A stretch of DNA of 59,877 bases, taken from contig JAZRFE010000003.1 in the NCBI GenBank assembly GCA_045661205.1, positions 1-59,877 of the forward strand. Reading direction: 5' to 3'. The position numbers and the translations under genes were made by a program. The notes beneath the pieces are model-generated. The model ran no database searches, was not told the DNA's origin, and was given only the letters and a program-made list of their open reading frames with translations. Shown piece by piece: positions 35,271-44,120 of this stretch (positions are counted from its first letter, which is position 1; each line of letters begins with the position of its first letter). This DNA comes from HGM04593 sp045661205 (lineage in GTDB: Bacteria > Bacteroidota > Bacteroidia > Bacteroidales > Bacteroidaceae).

Positions 35271-36053
35271 TTATCGCGATACATTTTTTATGCATCCGTC
35301 GGCGTCGAACGCAAGGCGTCTCACAAGGTACAGAGTGACGGCAATGGAGAGCATGGATGCCGAGATTGTGATTACAATAATCATCATCTGGTACTTTATT
35401 GCAACATCAGGGGTGCTACCGCCGAGAATCTGGCCTATCATTGTTCCGGGGAGTGCCACAAGTCCCATTACTGCCATGTTTGCAATGGCCGGACTGAAGG
35501 CGCGCACAAGTGCTTGCTTAACGAATGGCGACACAGCCTCCTGCACTGTTGCACCATTGCCCAGCATGAAGTAGTAGTAGGTGCTCTCGCGACGCAAATG
35601 CGAATAGAATGTGTTTAGTGCAATGACGTTCACTCCCAACATGTTACCCATGAGTATTCCAAGTACAGGAATGAAATATTGCACGCTGAATACGTTGTCG
35701 AGTTGCAGTACAATTCCCAAGAAATAGAAACCTACGAGTAGGGCTCCTGTGACAAAGCCCACCATTATTGGACACATCATTATGGAGCGTTTCAGCTTGG
35801 TGCGTGTAAGTGAAGTTTCCGTTGCCACAAACACCATGATTATTACCCATGCTGCATTCAGGTAAGGATTGTCCCAAAGGAACAGATATTTAAGGTACAG
35901 ACCCACAAGAAATAGCTGTCCAACCATTCTTGCAAGTGCTGTAACGGTGGTTTTTACCATTCCTGTGCGGTATTTCCATAAGAAATATATGGGTATTATC
36001 ATCAATAAAAGACCAGCAAGCAGGCTTCCTATGGATATATCTATTGTTCCCAT
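35271..36053 (-). CDS. fetB: FetB-type ABC transporter permease (UPF0014)
   Basis: 260 residues with about seven hydrophobic segments. Conserved UPF0014 stretches are ARMVGQLFLVGLYLKYLF, VATETSLTRTK, LGILMGNMLGVNVIALNTF, GATVQEAV, and ALPGTMIGQILGGSTP. In E. coli FetAB is linked to iron export and peroxide resistance. That role is plausible here beside PerR- and ferritin-type genes elsewhere in the window, but the substrate is not shown. It lies 4 bases after fetA. Confidence 0.88.
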   Translation of the reverse strand: MGTIDISIGSLLAGLLLMIIPIYFLWKYRTGMVKTTVTALARMVGQLFLVGLYLKYLFLWDNPYLNAAWVIIMVFVATETSLTRTKLKRSIMMCPIMVGFVTGALLVGFYFLGIVLQLDNVFSVQYFIPVLGILMGNMLGVNVIALNTFYSHLRRESTYYYFMLGNGATVQEAVSPFVKQALVRAFSPAIANMAVMGLVALPGTMIGQILGGSTPDVAIKYQMMIIVITISASMLSIAVTLYLVRRLAFDADGCIKNVSR

Positions 36054-36057
36054 GTGA

Positions 36058-36705
36058 CTACAATGTTGAAATGTTTATAATCCTGTCACACTCTTCGGCA
36101 AAATGTTTGTCGTGTGTAACTGCAAGAACGGTTTTTCCTCTCTTGCACATCTCTTTTATAAAGTTGGTGACAAGGATTGCCGACTCGCAGTCGAGTGCCG
36201 ATGTCGGTTCGTCGAGAAGTATTAGTTCTTTGTCGAGCATGGCGATGACAGCAATGAGCATGCGCTGACGCTGTCCGCCGGAAATTTCGTTCAGGCGTTT
36301 ATCCATTATATTCTTGTCGAGGCCAAAACGTTCAAATGCCTCCATCCACATCTCTTTTGTGACAGTGCTGTTTTTGTTGTTCTTGAAAAGGAAAGGCGTT
36401 TCAAGTACTTCGCTCACCCACTCACATGGGAACGACAAATCCTGTGGCAGGAACGCTGTGTGGCGACGGATTTTTTCCATTTCTCCTTTGCGTATAGGTG
36501 TCTCGTCAAAAACTACTTCGCCTGATGTGAGTGGTACAAAGCCCATCAATGCTCGCAAGAGCGAGCTTTTTCCACTACCCGATACGCCGGTGATTGCAAC
36601 CAACTCGCCACGTTGCAACTGCATGGAAAAGTCGCGTATGACAATATGGTTGTTATACGCAACATTCAGTTTATTTACTTTTAATATATATTTCTCCCCT
36701 TTCAT
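36058..36705 (-). CDS. fetA: FetA-type ABC transporter ATP-binding protein
   Basis: 215 residues. Walker A is GVSGSGKSS, the Q-loop region FLPQDLSF, the signature SGGQRQRM, Walker B LILLDEPTSALD, and the switch histidine VTHDKH. It is the short single-domain ATPase expected to pair with the FetB permease 4 bases downstream. The -7 element lies so close that the mRNA may begin at the ATG. Confidence 0.9.
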   Translation of the reverse strand: MKGEKYILKVNKLNVAYNNHIVIRDFSMQLQRGELVAITGVSGSGKSSLLRALMGFVPLTSGEVVFDETPIRKGEMEKIRRHTAFLPQDLSFPCEWVSEVLETPFLFKNNKNSTVTKEMWMEAFERFGLDKNIMDKRLNEISGGQRQRMLIAVIAMLDKELILLDEPTSALDCESAILVTNFIKEMCKRGKTVLAVTHDKHFAEECDRIINISTL

Positions 36706-36710
36706 TGTTG

Positions 36711-36718
36711 CAAAGATA
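36711..36718 (-). promoter_or_regulatory. -7 element of fetAB
   Basis: TATCTTTG on minus (36718-36711), ending six bases before the fetA ATG at 36705. If this is the promoter in use, the transcript has essentially no leader. No clear -33 TTTG. Confidence 0.5.
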
Positions 36719-36820
36719 GTGCAAGCCGCCTTTTTGCATTCTCCTGAGGCGCCTTATTTGTTTGCGTGAAATGAGTTTTTGCGTTAATATATTATATGTA
36801 CGCGGAAAAACATTGCAAAG

Positions 36821-36852
36821 GTTGTTATCTAGCGTTTTTATTTTTACTTTTG
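36821..36852 (+). promoter_or_regulatory. Promoter of the DUF2148 gene
   Basis: GTTG (36821-36824), 20-base spacer, TACTTTTG (36845-36852). Confidence 0.65.
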
Positions 36853-36882
36853 CAAAATAAAGTCAGCTAATTTAATAACATT

Positions 36883-37416
36883 ATGATATACGACGAAAGA
36901 GAAATACGCCGCGAACAAGTGATTGAAGCGGCTAAACAGATGATGACTGCGGCACGTACCGCTCCCAAAGCCAAAGGCGAGGATTTAATTGAAATTCTGC
37001 TTGTTACCGGCGATGATATTAAGACTCTTAGTGACAAACTACATGCTATGGGCGAAGAGAGAAGCCGCGGAGGTATGATGCGTGACGCTATCAACATACT
37101 CTCGGCCGATGCTATTGTGCTCATCGGTACACGCGAATTGTCCATGGGGCTTAATTGCGCCTACTGTGGTGCCGAGACATGCGAAAGCCGTGGCGAGGGA
37201 ACACCTTGTGCCATGAATCTTGTAGATGTGGGTATTGCATTAGGCTCGGCTTGCGCAACTGCTGCCGACCTGCGTCTCGATACCCGCGTAATGTATTCGG
37301 CAGGATATGCTGCGCGTGCGCTCGGATGGATGCCCGACTGTACATGCGTGATTGCTATTCCTGTGAGTGCGAGCGCAAAGAATCCTTTCTTCGATCGTAA
37401 AAGCATGAGAAAATAA
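36883..37416 (+). CDS. DUF2148 (ferredoxin-like domain) protein
   Basis: 177 residues. It carries a cysteine-rich block, LNCAYCGAETCESRGEGTPCAMN, and further cysteines in GSACATAADL and MPDCTCVIAIPVS, matching DUF2148 proteins thought to bind an iron-sulfur cluster. The N-terminus (EREIRREQVIEAAKQMMTAARTAPKAKG) is typical. No membrane segment, so cytoplasmic. The function is unknown. It is divergent from fetA and followed by a bidirectional terminator. Confidence 0.87.
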   Translation: MIYDEREIRREQVIEAAKQMMTAARTAPKAKGEDLIEILLVTGDDIKTLSDKLHAMGEERSRGGMMRDAINILSADAIVLIGTRELSMGLNCAYCGAETCESRGEGTPCAMNLVDVGIALGSACATAADLRLDTRVMYSAGYAARALGWMPDCTCVIAIPVSASAKNPFFDRKSMRK

Positions 37417-37423
37417 GAATAGT

Positions 37424-37458
37424 AAAGTGCGCTACCTGTCAAGTAGCGCACTTTTTCT
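37424..37458. terminator. Bidirectional terminator between the DUF2148 and thioferritin genes
   Basis: Perfect stem AAAGTGCGCTAC / GTAGCGCACTTT with a 7-base loop and T-run. It lies between convergent genes, and the far end touches the thioferritin stop codon. Confidence 0.88.
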
Positions 37459-37972
37459 AACATTTGCAGGCGACCGATTGCATTATCCACTCCACGTCGC
37501 GCAAGTAATCTTGCAACTCCTGCTCGTGCTCCTCTTCCTCGGCCATTATCTTTTTGGCCATGTCACAGGTGGTGAAGTCGAGTCCGTTGGTGTATGATGC
37601 AATCTCTTCGTAGCGAACGATGGCGCACCTCTCCGATGCAATGTTCTGTTTCAGAATGTTAAGTACATCGTTCTGCAATGGAGCAGCATACTTGCATCGT
37701 GCGAGGCTGAGCCACTGTGCCGGGTCGAGCACGGGAGTGCCCTCGAGCTGGATGATTCTATCTGCAAGCATCTTGGCATGAGCAAACTCCTCGGCTGCAT
37801 GCTCTTCAAGTTCACGCTGAAGGTCAGCGCGCATGGCACCCTCGACAACGAGGCTTCCTATCCAATACTGATAATAGGCCAACCACTCTTCGCTCAACGC
37901 TGCATTCAAAGTGTCGAGCAGACGGGTGATGTCTATACGCTTTCTCAAAATCTGCACACTTTCTTTTCCCAT
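37457..37972 (-). CDS. DPS-like ferritin (probable thioferritin)
   Basis: 171 residues from ATG 37972; the frame extends further upstream without family similarity. A four-helix ferritin fold: E28 and E29 in SEEWLAYYQYW, EEFAHAK (about 61-67), E114 in ASERC and AEEEEHEQE (about 144-152) supply the di-iron ligands. Two cysteines near the metal site, C116 and C136, and the extra Cys-rich end (ACKC) fit the DPS-like thioferritins described in Bacteroides and Sulfolobus, which detoxify peroxide with iron. Single gene. PerR control is plausible, but I see no clear box before it. Confidence 0.85.
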   Translation of the reverse strand: MGKESVQILRKRIDITRLLDTLNAALSEEWLAYYQYWIGSLVVEGAMRADLQRELEEHAAEEFAHAKMLADRIIQLEGTPVLDPAQWLSLARCKYAAPLQNDVLNILKQNIASERCAIVRYEEIASYTNGLDFTTCDMAKKIMAEEEEHEQELQDYLRDVEWIMQSVACKC

Positions 37973-38148
37973 AATATAATATTTGAAGTTAATAATAAAT
38001 TGCAGAACTGTAACAAATGTTTCGGGTGTATTGTTTCTTGTTACCTTATTATATAGTGAAAAATGGAAACTCGCAGCCTGAAACAATTTGCTGCTACGCA
38101 CGAAAAAAGACGAAAAATAGAACTATTTAGCAATTAAAAGCATGGAAA

Positions 38149-38180
38149 CTTGCTTTTACCAACGATAAGTCTTATCTTCG
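38149..38180 (+). promoter_or_regulatory. Promoter of the TenI-like gene
   Basis: CTTG (38149-38152), 20-base spacer, TATCTTCG (38173-38180). Confidence 0.55.
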
Positions 38181-38206
38181 CAGAGCGTAAATAAAAGTAT
38201 ACGATA

Positions 38207-38800
38207 ATGAAACTTGCCGTAGCTACAAGACCGCATTTTTTTATCGAGGAAGATAAAATTATAACAAGACTCTTCGAGGAGGGGCTTGACTATCTTTTAT
38301 TGCGTAAATCTCATCCCCATCCTCAATATATAGAGCGTCTGCTGAATCTTATTCCAAGCAAATACCACAAGAAAATATTTGTTTGCAACTACCCGCGTTT
38401 TACACAGGAGTATAAATTTGCCGGTAATTTGGTGAATATTGATGATGAGTGTACAGTATGTTCCTCTGTCATCAAAGGTAAGATCGTTTCTAACAGCAAC
38501 AACCTTCAACAGCTTCCCGAACTTAAGCAAAAATACGATATTGTATATTTCGGACCGTTAGGTCGTACATTCTACCAGAGTGCCGAGCTTAACGATTATG
38601 GCAAGAAAGTCATAAACAAAAAAGTGTGGGCTTATGGCGAGCTCGATGAGTACAATTTGAGAAAACTCTCATTGTACAAGTTTGGCGGAGTCATTCTCGA
38701 CAAGATGCTTTGGGATAAATTTGATGCTTGTCGCTCGACAGATTACAGCGATTTGATAAATTATTTCCATAAATTGCAAAAAATAATAAATAAACTTTGA
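38207..38800 (+). CDS. TenI/thiamine phosphate synthase-like protein, probably non-catalytic
   Basis: 197 residues. The N-terminal MKLAVATRPHFFIEEDKIITRLFEEGLDYLLLRK and the later KYDIVYFGPLGRT with YGELDEYNLRKLSLYKFGGVILD follow the TIM-barrel plan of ThiE/TenI proteins. The diphosphate- and pyrimidine-binding residues of true ThiE (for example QLR...K and the glycine-rich phosphate loop) are not clearly present. It may be a regulator or an enzyme on another substrate. No thiamine gene is near and no TPP riboswitch is visible. Confidence 0.65.
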   Translation: MKLAVATRPHFFIEEDKIITRLFEEGLDYLLLRKSHPHPQYIERLLNLIPSKYHKKIFVCNYPRFTQEYKFAGNLVNIDDECTVCSSVIKGKIVSNSNNLQQLPELKQKYDIVYFGPLGRTFYQSAELNDYGKKVINKKVWAYGELDEYNLRKLSLYKFGGVILDKMLWDKFDACRSTDYSDLINYFHKLQKIINKL

Positions 38801-38830
38801 GAAAAGACCACACATAAAAAAAGAAATCCA

Positions 38831-38838
38831 TACCTTTG
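38831..38838 (+). promoter_or_regulatory. -7 element of prs
   Basis: TACCTTTG, 44 bases before the prs ATG. No well-placed -33 TTTG. Confidence 0.6.
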
Positions 38839-38882
38839 CAGAAGAATTTAAAGAAATAAAAACAATTTAAATATATAACTAT

Positions 38883-39818
38883 ATGAGCGATACCCCGTAC
38901 ATGGTATTTTCAGGAACAAAATCACGTTACCTGGCCGAAGAAATTTGTAAAGAACTTGAGTGCGAACTTGGTCAAATGAACACAACATACTTTGCCGATG
39001 GCGAGTTTGCTGTTTCATACGAAGAATCAATCAGAGGAAAGGATGTTTTTCTCATTCAGTCGACATTCCCCAACTCGGACAACCTCATGGAGCTTCTGCT
39101 TATGATCGATGCAGCTAAGCGTGCATCGGCAAAAAGCATCGTAGCTGTTATGCCCTATTTTGGTTGGGCACGTCAGGACCGCAAGGATAAGCCCCGTGTA
39201 TCTATCGGTGCGAAACTTGTTGCCGACCTTTTGAGCACAGCAGGTGTTAGCCGCATTATAACAATGGACCTCCACGCTGACCAGATTCAGGGATTCTTCG
39301 ATCGTCCTGTTGATCACCTGTACGCTTCAATGGTGTTCGTTCCTTACATCCAGTCGTTGAATCTTAAAGACCTTGTAATTGCAACTCCCGACATCGGTGG
39401 TTCAAAACGTGCAAGCACATACTCTAAATGTCTTGGTGTACCTCTGGTACTCTGCCATAAGACACGTGCAAAGGCAAATGTTGTAGAGTCTATGCAGATT
39501 ATCGGTGATGTTGAGGGTAAGGATGTAGTTCTCATCGACGACATCGTGGATACAGCCGGTACTATTTCTAAAGCTGCCAACCTGATGATAGAGAATGGTG
39601 CAAATTCAGTTCGCGCCATTGCATCACACTGTATCATGTCGGGCAACGCATCGGAGAGAGTACGCGAGTCGGCACTTACCGAGATTGTGTTTACAAACAG
39701 TATCCCCTACGAGCGTTCATGCCCCAAAATCAAGCAGTTGTCTGTTGCAAACATCTTTGCGGCTGCAATCAAATGCGTGCTTAACAACGAGTCTATCAGC
39801 CAGCAGTATATTTGCTAA
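38883..39818 (+). CDS. prs: Ribose-phosphate pyrophosphokinase
   Basis: 311 residues, normal length. It makes PRPP from ribose 5-phosphate and ATP, feeding the nucleotide and NAD pathways (pyrKD and nadE are also in this window). Motifs: FSGTKSRYLAEEIC near the start, PYFGWARQDRKDKPR (ATP site), TMDLHADQIQGFFD, and the PRPP-binding loop VVLIDDIVDTAGT. The next gene starts 21 bases after the stop and may be co-transcribed. Confidence 0.96.
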   Translation: MSDTPYMVFSGTKSRYLAEEICKELECELGQMNTTYFADGEFAVSYEESIRGKDVFLIQSTFPNSDNLMELLLMIDAAKRASAKSIVAVMPYFGWARQDRKDKPRVSIGAKLVADLLSTAGVSRIITMDLHADQIQGFFDRPVDHLYASMVFVPYIQSLNLKDLVIATPDIGGSKRASTYSKCLGVPLVLCHKTRAKANVVESMQIIGDVEGKDVVLIDDIVDTAGTISKAANLMIENGANSVRAIASHCIMSGNASERVRESALTEIVFTNSIPYERSCPKIKQLSVANIFAAAIKCVLNNESISQQYIC

Positions 39819-39839
39819 AATTTAATAGTTTAGTAGAAG

Positions 39840-40625
39840 ATGAAGAAAATATTTTCGCTGATCGCACTGATGGCGTTAATTGTATCGTGCGGAGGATTAA
39901 ACTCAAATGTATCAGGTGCCGGAGCATATAAGATCGACGGAACTATAGCTTTTGAAGGTATTGCCGATGGAGACTCTATCTCAATAGGTTATTCTGCCGA
40001 TGGAATGAGCTACACTGCTGACTCGTATGCTGTGATAAAAGATGGTAAATTTAACTTCTCTGGTAAAGTTGATAAAACCAAACTCTACTATCTTGTAAAT
40101 CACAAGACCGAGGAGCCTATGGCACAGTTCTTCCTTGAAGGTGGTGATATTGTTGTTTCAATCGACAATGAGAATTTGGTTGTTGGTGGAACTGCATCAA
40201 ACGATACTTTTAACAACTTGCAGGCATCTCTTCAAGAGTATGTCATGAAGTTGCAGGAAAAGCAGTTTGCTCTCTATTTGGATACAACACTCACCGAAGC
40301 GCAGCGTGAAGATATTTTGGGCGAGCTTCAGACATTGTCTGAGCAGGCATCAAGTGTTGCCAAGGAGTTTGTGACAACAAATATCTCTACACTTCCCGGA
40401 TTGTTCATGCTTGTACAGTGTGCCAACCTCTTTGAAGAGCAGGAGTTCGACGCACTTGCAAACCAGGTGCCCGAGAACTTCAAGGAGTGCGAGGATAACT
40501 GTCTTTACGATGTACTTCTCAACATTCAGGAGCAGAGAAAAAATCCTCAGGATTTCTCGAATGATTTCGAGATGTTGGAGCAGATGGTTGACTCTATTGC
40601 TTCGGAAACACCCGAAACCAAGTAA
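39840..40625 (+). CDS. DUF4369-type lipoprotein
   Basis: 261 residues. A lipoprotein signal ends LMALIVSCGG, with the lipobox cysteine at residue 17. Residues about 30-125 form a beta-rich domain (YKIDGTIAFEGIADGDSISIGY...GKFNFSGKVDKT) that resembles DUF4369, commonly found at the N-terminus of Bacteroidetes thioredoxin-like lipoproteins. The C-terminal half is helical and has no thioredoxin CxxC motif. Envelope-located; function unknown. It follows prs by 21 bases and ends at a terminator. Confidence 0.8.
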   Translation: MKKIFSLIALMALIVSCGGLNSNVSGAGAYKIDGTIAFEGIADGDSISIGYSADGMSYTADSYAVIKDGKFNFSGKVDKTKLYYLVNHKTEEPMAQFFLEGGDIVVSIDNENLVVGGTASNDTFNNLQASLQEYVMKLQEKQFALYLDTTLTEAQREDILGELQTLSEQASSVAKEFVTTNISTLPGLFMLVQCANLFEEQEFDALANQVPENFKECEDNCLYDVLLNIQEQRKNPQDFSNDFEMLEQMVDSIASETPETK

Positions 40626-40656
40626 CCTGCATCCGCATTATAGCTTTAAATAGTCT

Positions 40657-40692
40657 TCGACCCCAAAGTTTGCTTTGGGGTCGATTTTTTTG
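40657..40692 (+). terminator. Terminator after the DUF4369 lipoprotein gene
   Basis: Perfect stem TCGACCCCAAAG / CTTTGGGGTCGA followed by a T-run. Confidence 0.92.
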
Positions 40693-40867
40693 TTTTTACT
40701 GCATGGAAAAGTCTGATTTACGACCAAAATAACGTGCAAAAGCAAAAAAGTTTGCAAAATAGAGGAAATGCACTCACCTTTTTTCGGAAAAAAATTTATC
40801 AATCGGACAAAATGTAGTAATTTTACAAACAAATAAGAAAAACCGATTTAAACTAAACTCATCAAAT

Positions 40868-42034
40868 ATGAAAAAAATCACAAGAAGCCTTTTAGGTCTT
40901 GCATTCGTTGCATTGGCATTATGCTCATGTGGCGGGCAGAAAAAGCAGGAGGCTGCATCTGCTCCTGTCGTAACAGAGTCGGGATTGAACCCCGAGAAAT
41001 TCGTAAAAGAGATTGAGGGCAAAAAGACAGCTCTTTACACTCTTAAGAACAAGAATGGCGTTGAGGTGTGTATCACTAACTTCGGTGGACGTATTGCCTC
41101 AATCATGATAAACGACAAGAACGGTGTTAAGCAGGATATTGTTCTTGGATTCGACAATATCGACGACTATCAGAATGTGCCCAGCGACTTTGGCGCATGT
41201 ATCGGTCGTTATGCCAACCGCATCAATCAGGGTAAAATTACCGTTGATGGCGTGGAGTACCAGTTGCCTCAGAACAACTACGGTCACTGCTTGCACGGAG
41301 GTCCCAACGGATGGCAGTACAAAGTGTTTGATGTAGAGAGCGTATCGGAAAACCAAATTGCATTGGTATTGAACTCTCCCGACGGTGATGCAAACTTCCC
41401 CGGTAATGTAACAGCGAAAGTTGTATATACCCTCACAGATAACAATGAGATTGACATTACTTACGAGGCAACAACAGACAAGACAACAGTCATCAACATG
41501 ACCAACCACTCTTACTTCAACCTCACAGGTGATGCTTCTAAGCCCGTAACAGATTGCCTTCTCACTATTAATGCCGACAACTATACTCCCGTTGACAGCA
41601 CATTCATGACAACAGGTGAGATTGTAACAGTTGAAAATACTCCCATGGATTTCCGCACAGCAAAGGCTATCGGTGCAGAGATTAACAACTACGACTTTGT
41701 ACAGTTGAAGAACGGTAACGGTTACGACCACAACTGGGTGCTCAACACCAACCGCGACATTGCTCAGGTTGCAGCCGAGGTAACATGCCCCGAGACAGGC
41801 ATCACACTCAAGGTTTACACCGACGAGCCCGGTATTCAGATTTACACAGGTAACTTCCTCGACGGCACAGTTAAGGGTAAGAAAGGAATTGCTTATCCCC
41901 AGCGTTCGGCTATCTGCCTCGAGACACAGAAATACCCCGACACTCCCAACAAACCCGAGTGGCCTTCGGCAATCTTGAACCCCGGCGAGAAATACACCAG
42001 CCGTTGCATCTTCAAGTTCGAGGTTGAGAAATAA
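40868..42034 (+). CDS. galM: Lipoprotein aldose 1-epimerase (galactose mutarotase)
   Basis: 388 residues. It interconverts alpha and beta anomers of aldoses. The N-terminus is a lipoprotein signal (ALALCSCGG), so unlike E. coli GalM it should sit in the envelope, facing sugars as they are released or imported. Catalytic-domain motifs: NFGGRIASI, GRYANRINQGKI, NNYGHCLHGG, the histidine in MTNHSYFNL, GYDHNWVL, and the C-terminal acidic region CLETQKYPDTPNKPEWPS with the catalytic Glu. It lies upstream of tkt and rpiB with 73 bases between and no clear promoter there, so the three may be one operon. Confidence 0.92.
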   Translation: MKKITRSLLGLAFVALALCSCGGQKKQEAASAPVVTESGLNPEKFVKEIEGKKTALYTLKNKNGVEVCITNFGGRIASIMINDKNGVKQDIVLGFDNIDDYQNVPSDFGACIGRYANRINQGKITVDGVEYQLPQNNYGHCLHGGPNGWQYKVFDVESVSENQIALVLNSPDGDANFPGNVTAKVVYTLTDNNEIDITYEATTDKTTVINMTNHSYFNLTGDASKPVTDCLLTINADNYTPVDSTFMTTGEIVTVENTPMDFRTAKAIGAEINNYDFVQLKNGNGYDHNWVLNTNRDIAQVAAEVTCPETGITLKVYTDEPGIQIYTGNFLDGTVKGKKGIAYPQRSAICLETQKYPDTPNKPEWPSAILNPGEKYTSRCIFKFEVEK

Positions 42035-42107
42035 GAACAAAGCAACATCAAGAATGTTGATACATAATATAGAATTTTAGATAATTACTAAATAGAATAG
42101 TAAAGAG

Positions 42108-44120
42108 ATGAACAGTAAAGAACTGATGAACAAAGCCGCTGATAACATTAGAATATTGACTGCGGCAATGGTGGAAAAGGCAAAATCAGGACACCCCGGC
42201 GGAGCTATGGGAGGTGCAGATTTCATCAATGTGCTATACTCCGAGTTTATGGAATATGACCCTGAGAACCCCTCTTGGGAAGAGCGCGACAGATTCTTCC
42301 TCGACCCGGGTCACATGTCACCCATGCTCTACTCCGTTCTTTCGCTTTGCGATAAATATACCCTTGACGAACTCAAGCAGTTCCGTCAGTGGGGAAGTTG
42401 CACTCCCGGTCACCCCGAGGTAGATATTAAGCGTGGCGTTGAGAATACATCGGGTCCCTTGGGGCAAGGTCACGTGTATGCAGTAGGTGCTGCCATCGCA
42501 GCAAAATTCCTTAAGGCACGTTTGGGCGAGGAGACAATGAACCAGACAATCTACGCCTTCATTTCAGATGGTGGTGTTGAAGAGGAAATTTCACAGGGCG
42601 CAGGTCGCACAGCCGGTTTCCTTGGTTTGGACAACCTTATTATGTTCTATGATGCCAACAAGATACAGCTTTCTACACGTTGTGACCAGGTGATGACCGA
42701 AAACACAGCCATGAAGTACGAAGCATGGGGTTGGAAAGTTATAACAATCGATGGTAACGACTGCGACGCAATACGCGCAGCTCTTAAAGAGGCTAAGGCC
42801 GAGAGCAAGCGCCCCACCCTCATCATCGGTAACACAGTAATGGGTAAGGGTGCACGTCGCGCCGATAATAGTAGCTATGAGTTCGATTGCGCTACTCATG
42901 GTGCTCCTCTTGGTGGCGATGCGTATGTAAATACAATAAAGAATCTTGGTGGCGATGTTGAGAATCCCTTCCAGTTCTTCCCCGAGGTTAAGGCAATGTA
43001 CGACGCTCGTAAAGAGGAACTTAAGAAAATTGTTGGCGAGCGCAAACAGCGCAAAGCAATGTGGGCGGCACAGAACCCCGACCTTGCAGTGAAAGAGGCT
43101 GAGTGGTTCGCAGGCAAGAAACCCGAAATAGATTGGGATGCAATCGAGCAGAAGGCTGACGGCCCCACACGTAACGCTTCGGCTGCAATACTTAGCATTC
43201 TTGCCGAGAAATATGAGAATATGATTTGTTCTTCTGCCGACCTTTGTAACAGCGACAAGACAGATGGATTCCTCAAAAAGACTCACGCTATCGAGCCCGG
43301 CGACTTCAGTGGAGCATTCCTTCATGCAGGTGTTTCGGAGCTTACAATGGCATGTTTGTGTATAGGTATGTCACTTCATGGTGGTGTTATTGCAGCTTGT
43401 GGTACATTCTTCGTATTCAGCGACTACATGAAACCCGCCATCCGTATGGCAGCTCTCATGGAGCTTCCCGTTAAGTTCATTTGGTCTCACGACGCATTCC
43501 GCGTGGGCGAGGACGGCCCCACTCACGAGCCTGTTGAGCAAGAGGCTCAGGTGCGCCTAATGGAGAAACTCAAAAACCACAGCGGCAAGAACTCTATGCT
43601 TGTAATGCGCCCCGCAGATGTAAACGAGACAACTGTAGCATGGAAGATGGCAATGGAAAATATCGACAGTCCTACGGGATTGATACTCTCTCGTCAGAAT
43701 GTAACAAATCTGCCTGCTGACACAGACTACAAACAGGCCGAGAAGGGTGCTTACATTGTTGCAGGTTCCGACGAAGAGTTCGATGTTATTCTTTTGGCTT
43801 CGGGTTCAGAGGTTTCTACTCTCGTTGAGGGTGCTAAACTTCTCAAGGAGGATGGCATCAAGACAAGAATTGTCTCTGTTCCTTCAGAGGGTCTCTTCCG
43901 TTCTCAGCCCAAAGAGTACCAGCAGCAGATTCTGCCTTGCGGTGCAAAAATCTTCGGTCTTACAGCCGGTTTGCCCGTAAACCTCGAAGGTCTTGTAGGC
44001 CCCAACGGAAAAGTTTACGGACTCGAGTCATTCGGTTTCTCGGCTCCCTACAAGGTTCTCGATGAGAAGTTGGGCTTTACCGCACAGAATGTATATAACC
44101 AGGTAAAAGCAATGTTGTAA
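42108..44120 (+). CDS. tkt: Transketolase
   Basis: 670 residues, full length. A TPP-dependent enzyme of the non-oxidative pentose phosphate pathway. N-terminal TPP domain: KSGHPGGAMGGADF, FLDPGHMSPMLYS, GPLGQGHVYAVGAA, SDGGVEEEISQGAGR. The pyrimidine domain has the catalytic Glu region (AGVSELTM) and FFVFSDYMKPAIR; the sugar-phosphate residues are in HDAFRVGEDGPTHEPVEQ. The C-terminal domain begins at about 540. The stop overlaps the rpiB start by one base, coupling the two pentose phosphate enzymes. Confidence 0.96.
   Translation: MNSKELMNKAADNIRILTAAMVEKAKSGHPGGAMGGADFINVLYSEFMEYDPENPSWEERDRFFLDPGHMSPMLYSVLSLCDKYTLDELKQFRQWGSCTPGHPEVDIKRGVENTSGPLGQGHVYAVGAAIAAKFLKARLGEETMNQTIYAFISDGGVEEEISQGAGRTAGFLGLDNLIMFYDANKIQLSTRCDQVMTENTAMKYEAWGWKVITIDGNDCDAIRAALKEAKAESKRPTLIIGNTVMGKGARRADNSSYEFDCATHGAPLGGDAYVNTIKNLGGDVENPFQFFPEVKAMYDARKEELKKIVGERKQRKAMWAAQNPDLAVKEAEWFAGKKPEIDWDAIEQKADGPTRNASAAILSILAEKYENMICSSADLCNSDKTDGFLKKTHAIEPGDFSGAFLHAGVSELTMACLCIGMSLHGGVIAACGTFFVFSDYMKPAIRMAALMELPVKFIWSHDAFRVGEDGPTHEPVEQEAQVRLMEKLKNHSGKNSMLVMRPADVNETTVAWKMAMENIDSPTGLILSRQNVTNLPADTDYKQAEKGAYIVAGSDEEFDVILLASGSEVSTLVEGAKLLKEDGIKTRIVSVPSEGLFRSQPKEYQQQILPCGAKIFGLTAGLPVNLEGLVGPNGKVYGLESFGFSAPYKVLDEKLGFTAQNVYNQVKAML

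Noticed and set aside
32364..36705. Single five-gene operon from fetA to the MBL-fold gene
   Set aside because: A full promoter lies at 35242-35212 before the nif3-like gene, so at least two transcripts are more likely.
38101..38206. TPP riboswitch ahead of the TenI-like gene
   Set aside because: The leader after the promoter is only ~20 bases and contains none of the conserved TPP-element motifs.
41099..42040. 313-codon minus-strand frame in galM
   Set aside because: Opposite conserved epimerase motifs; Val/Cys-rich shadow composition.
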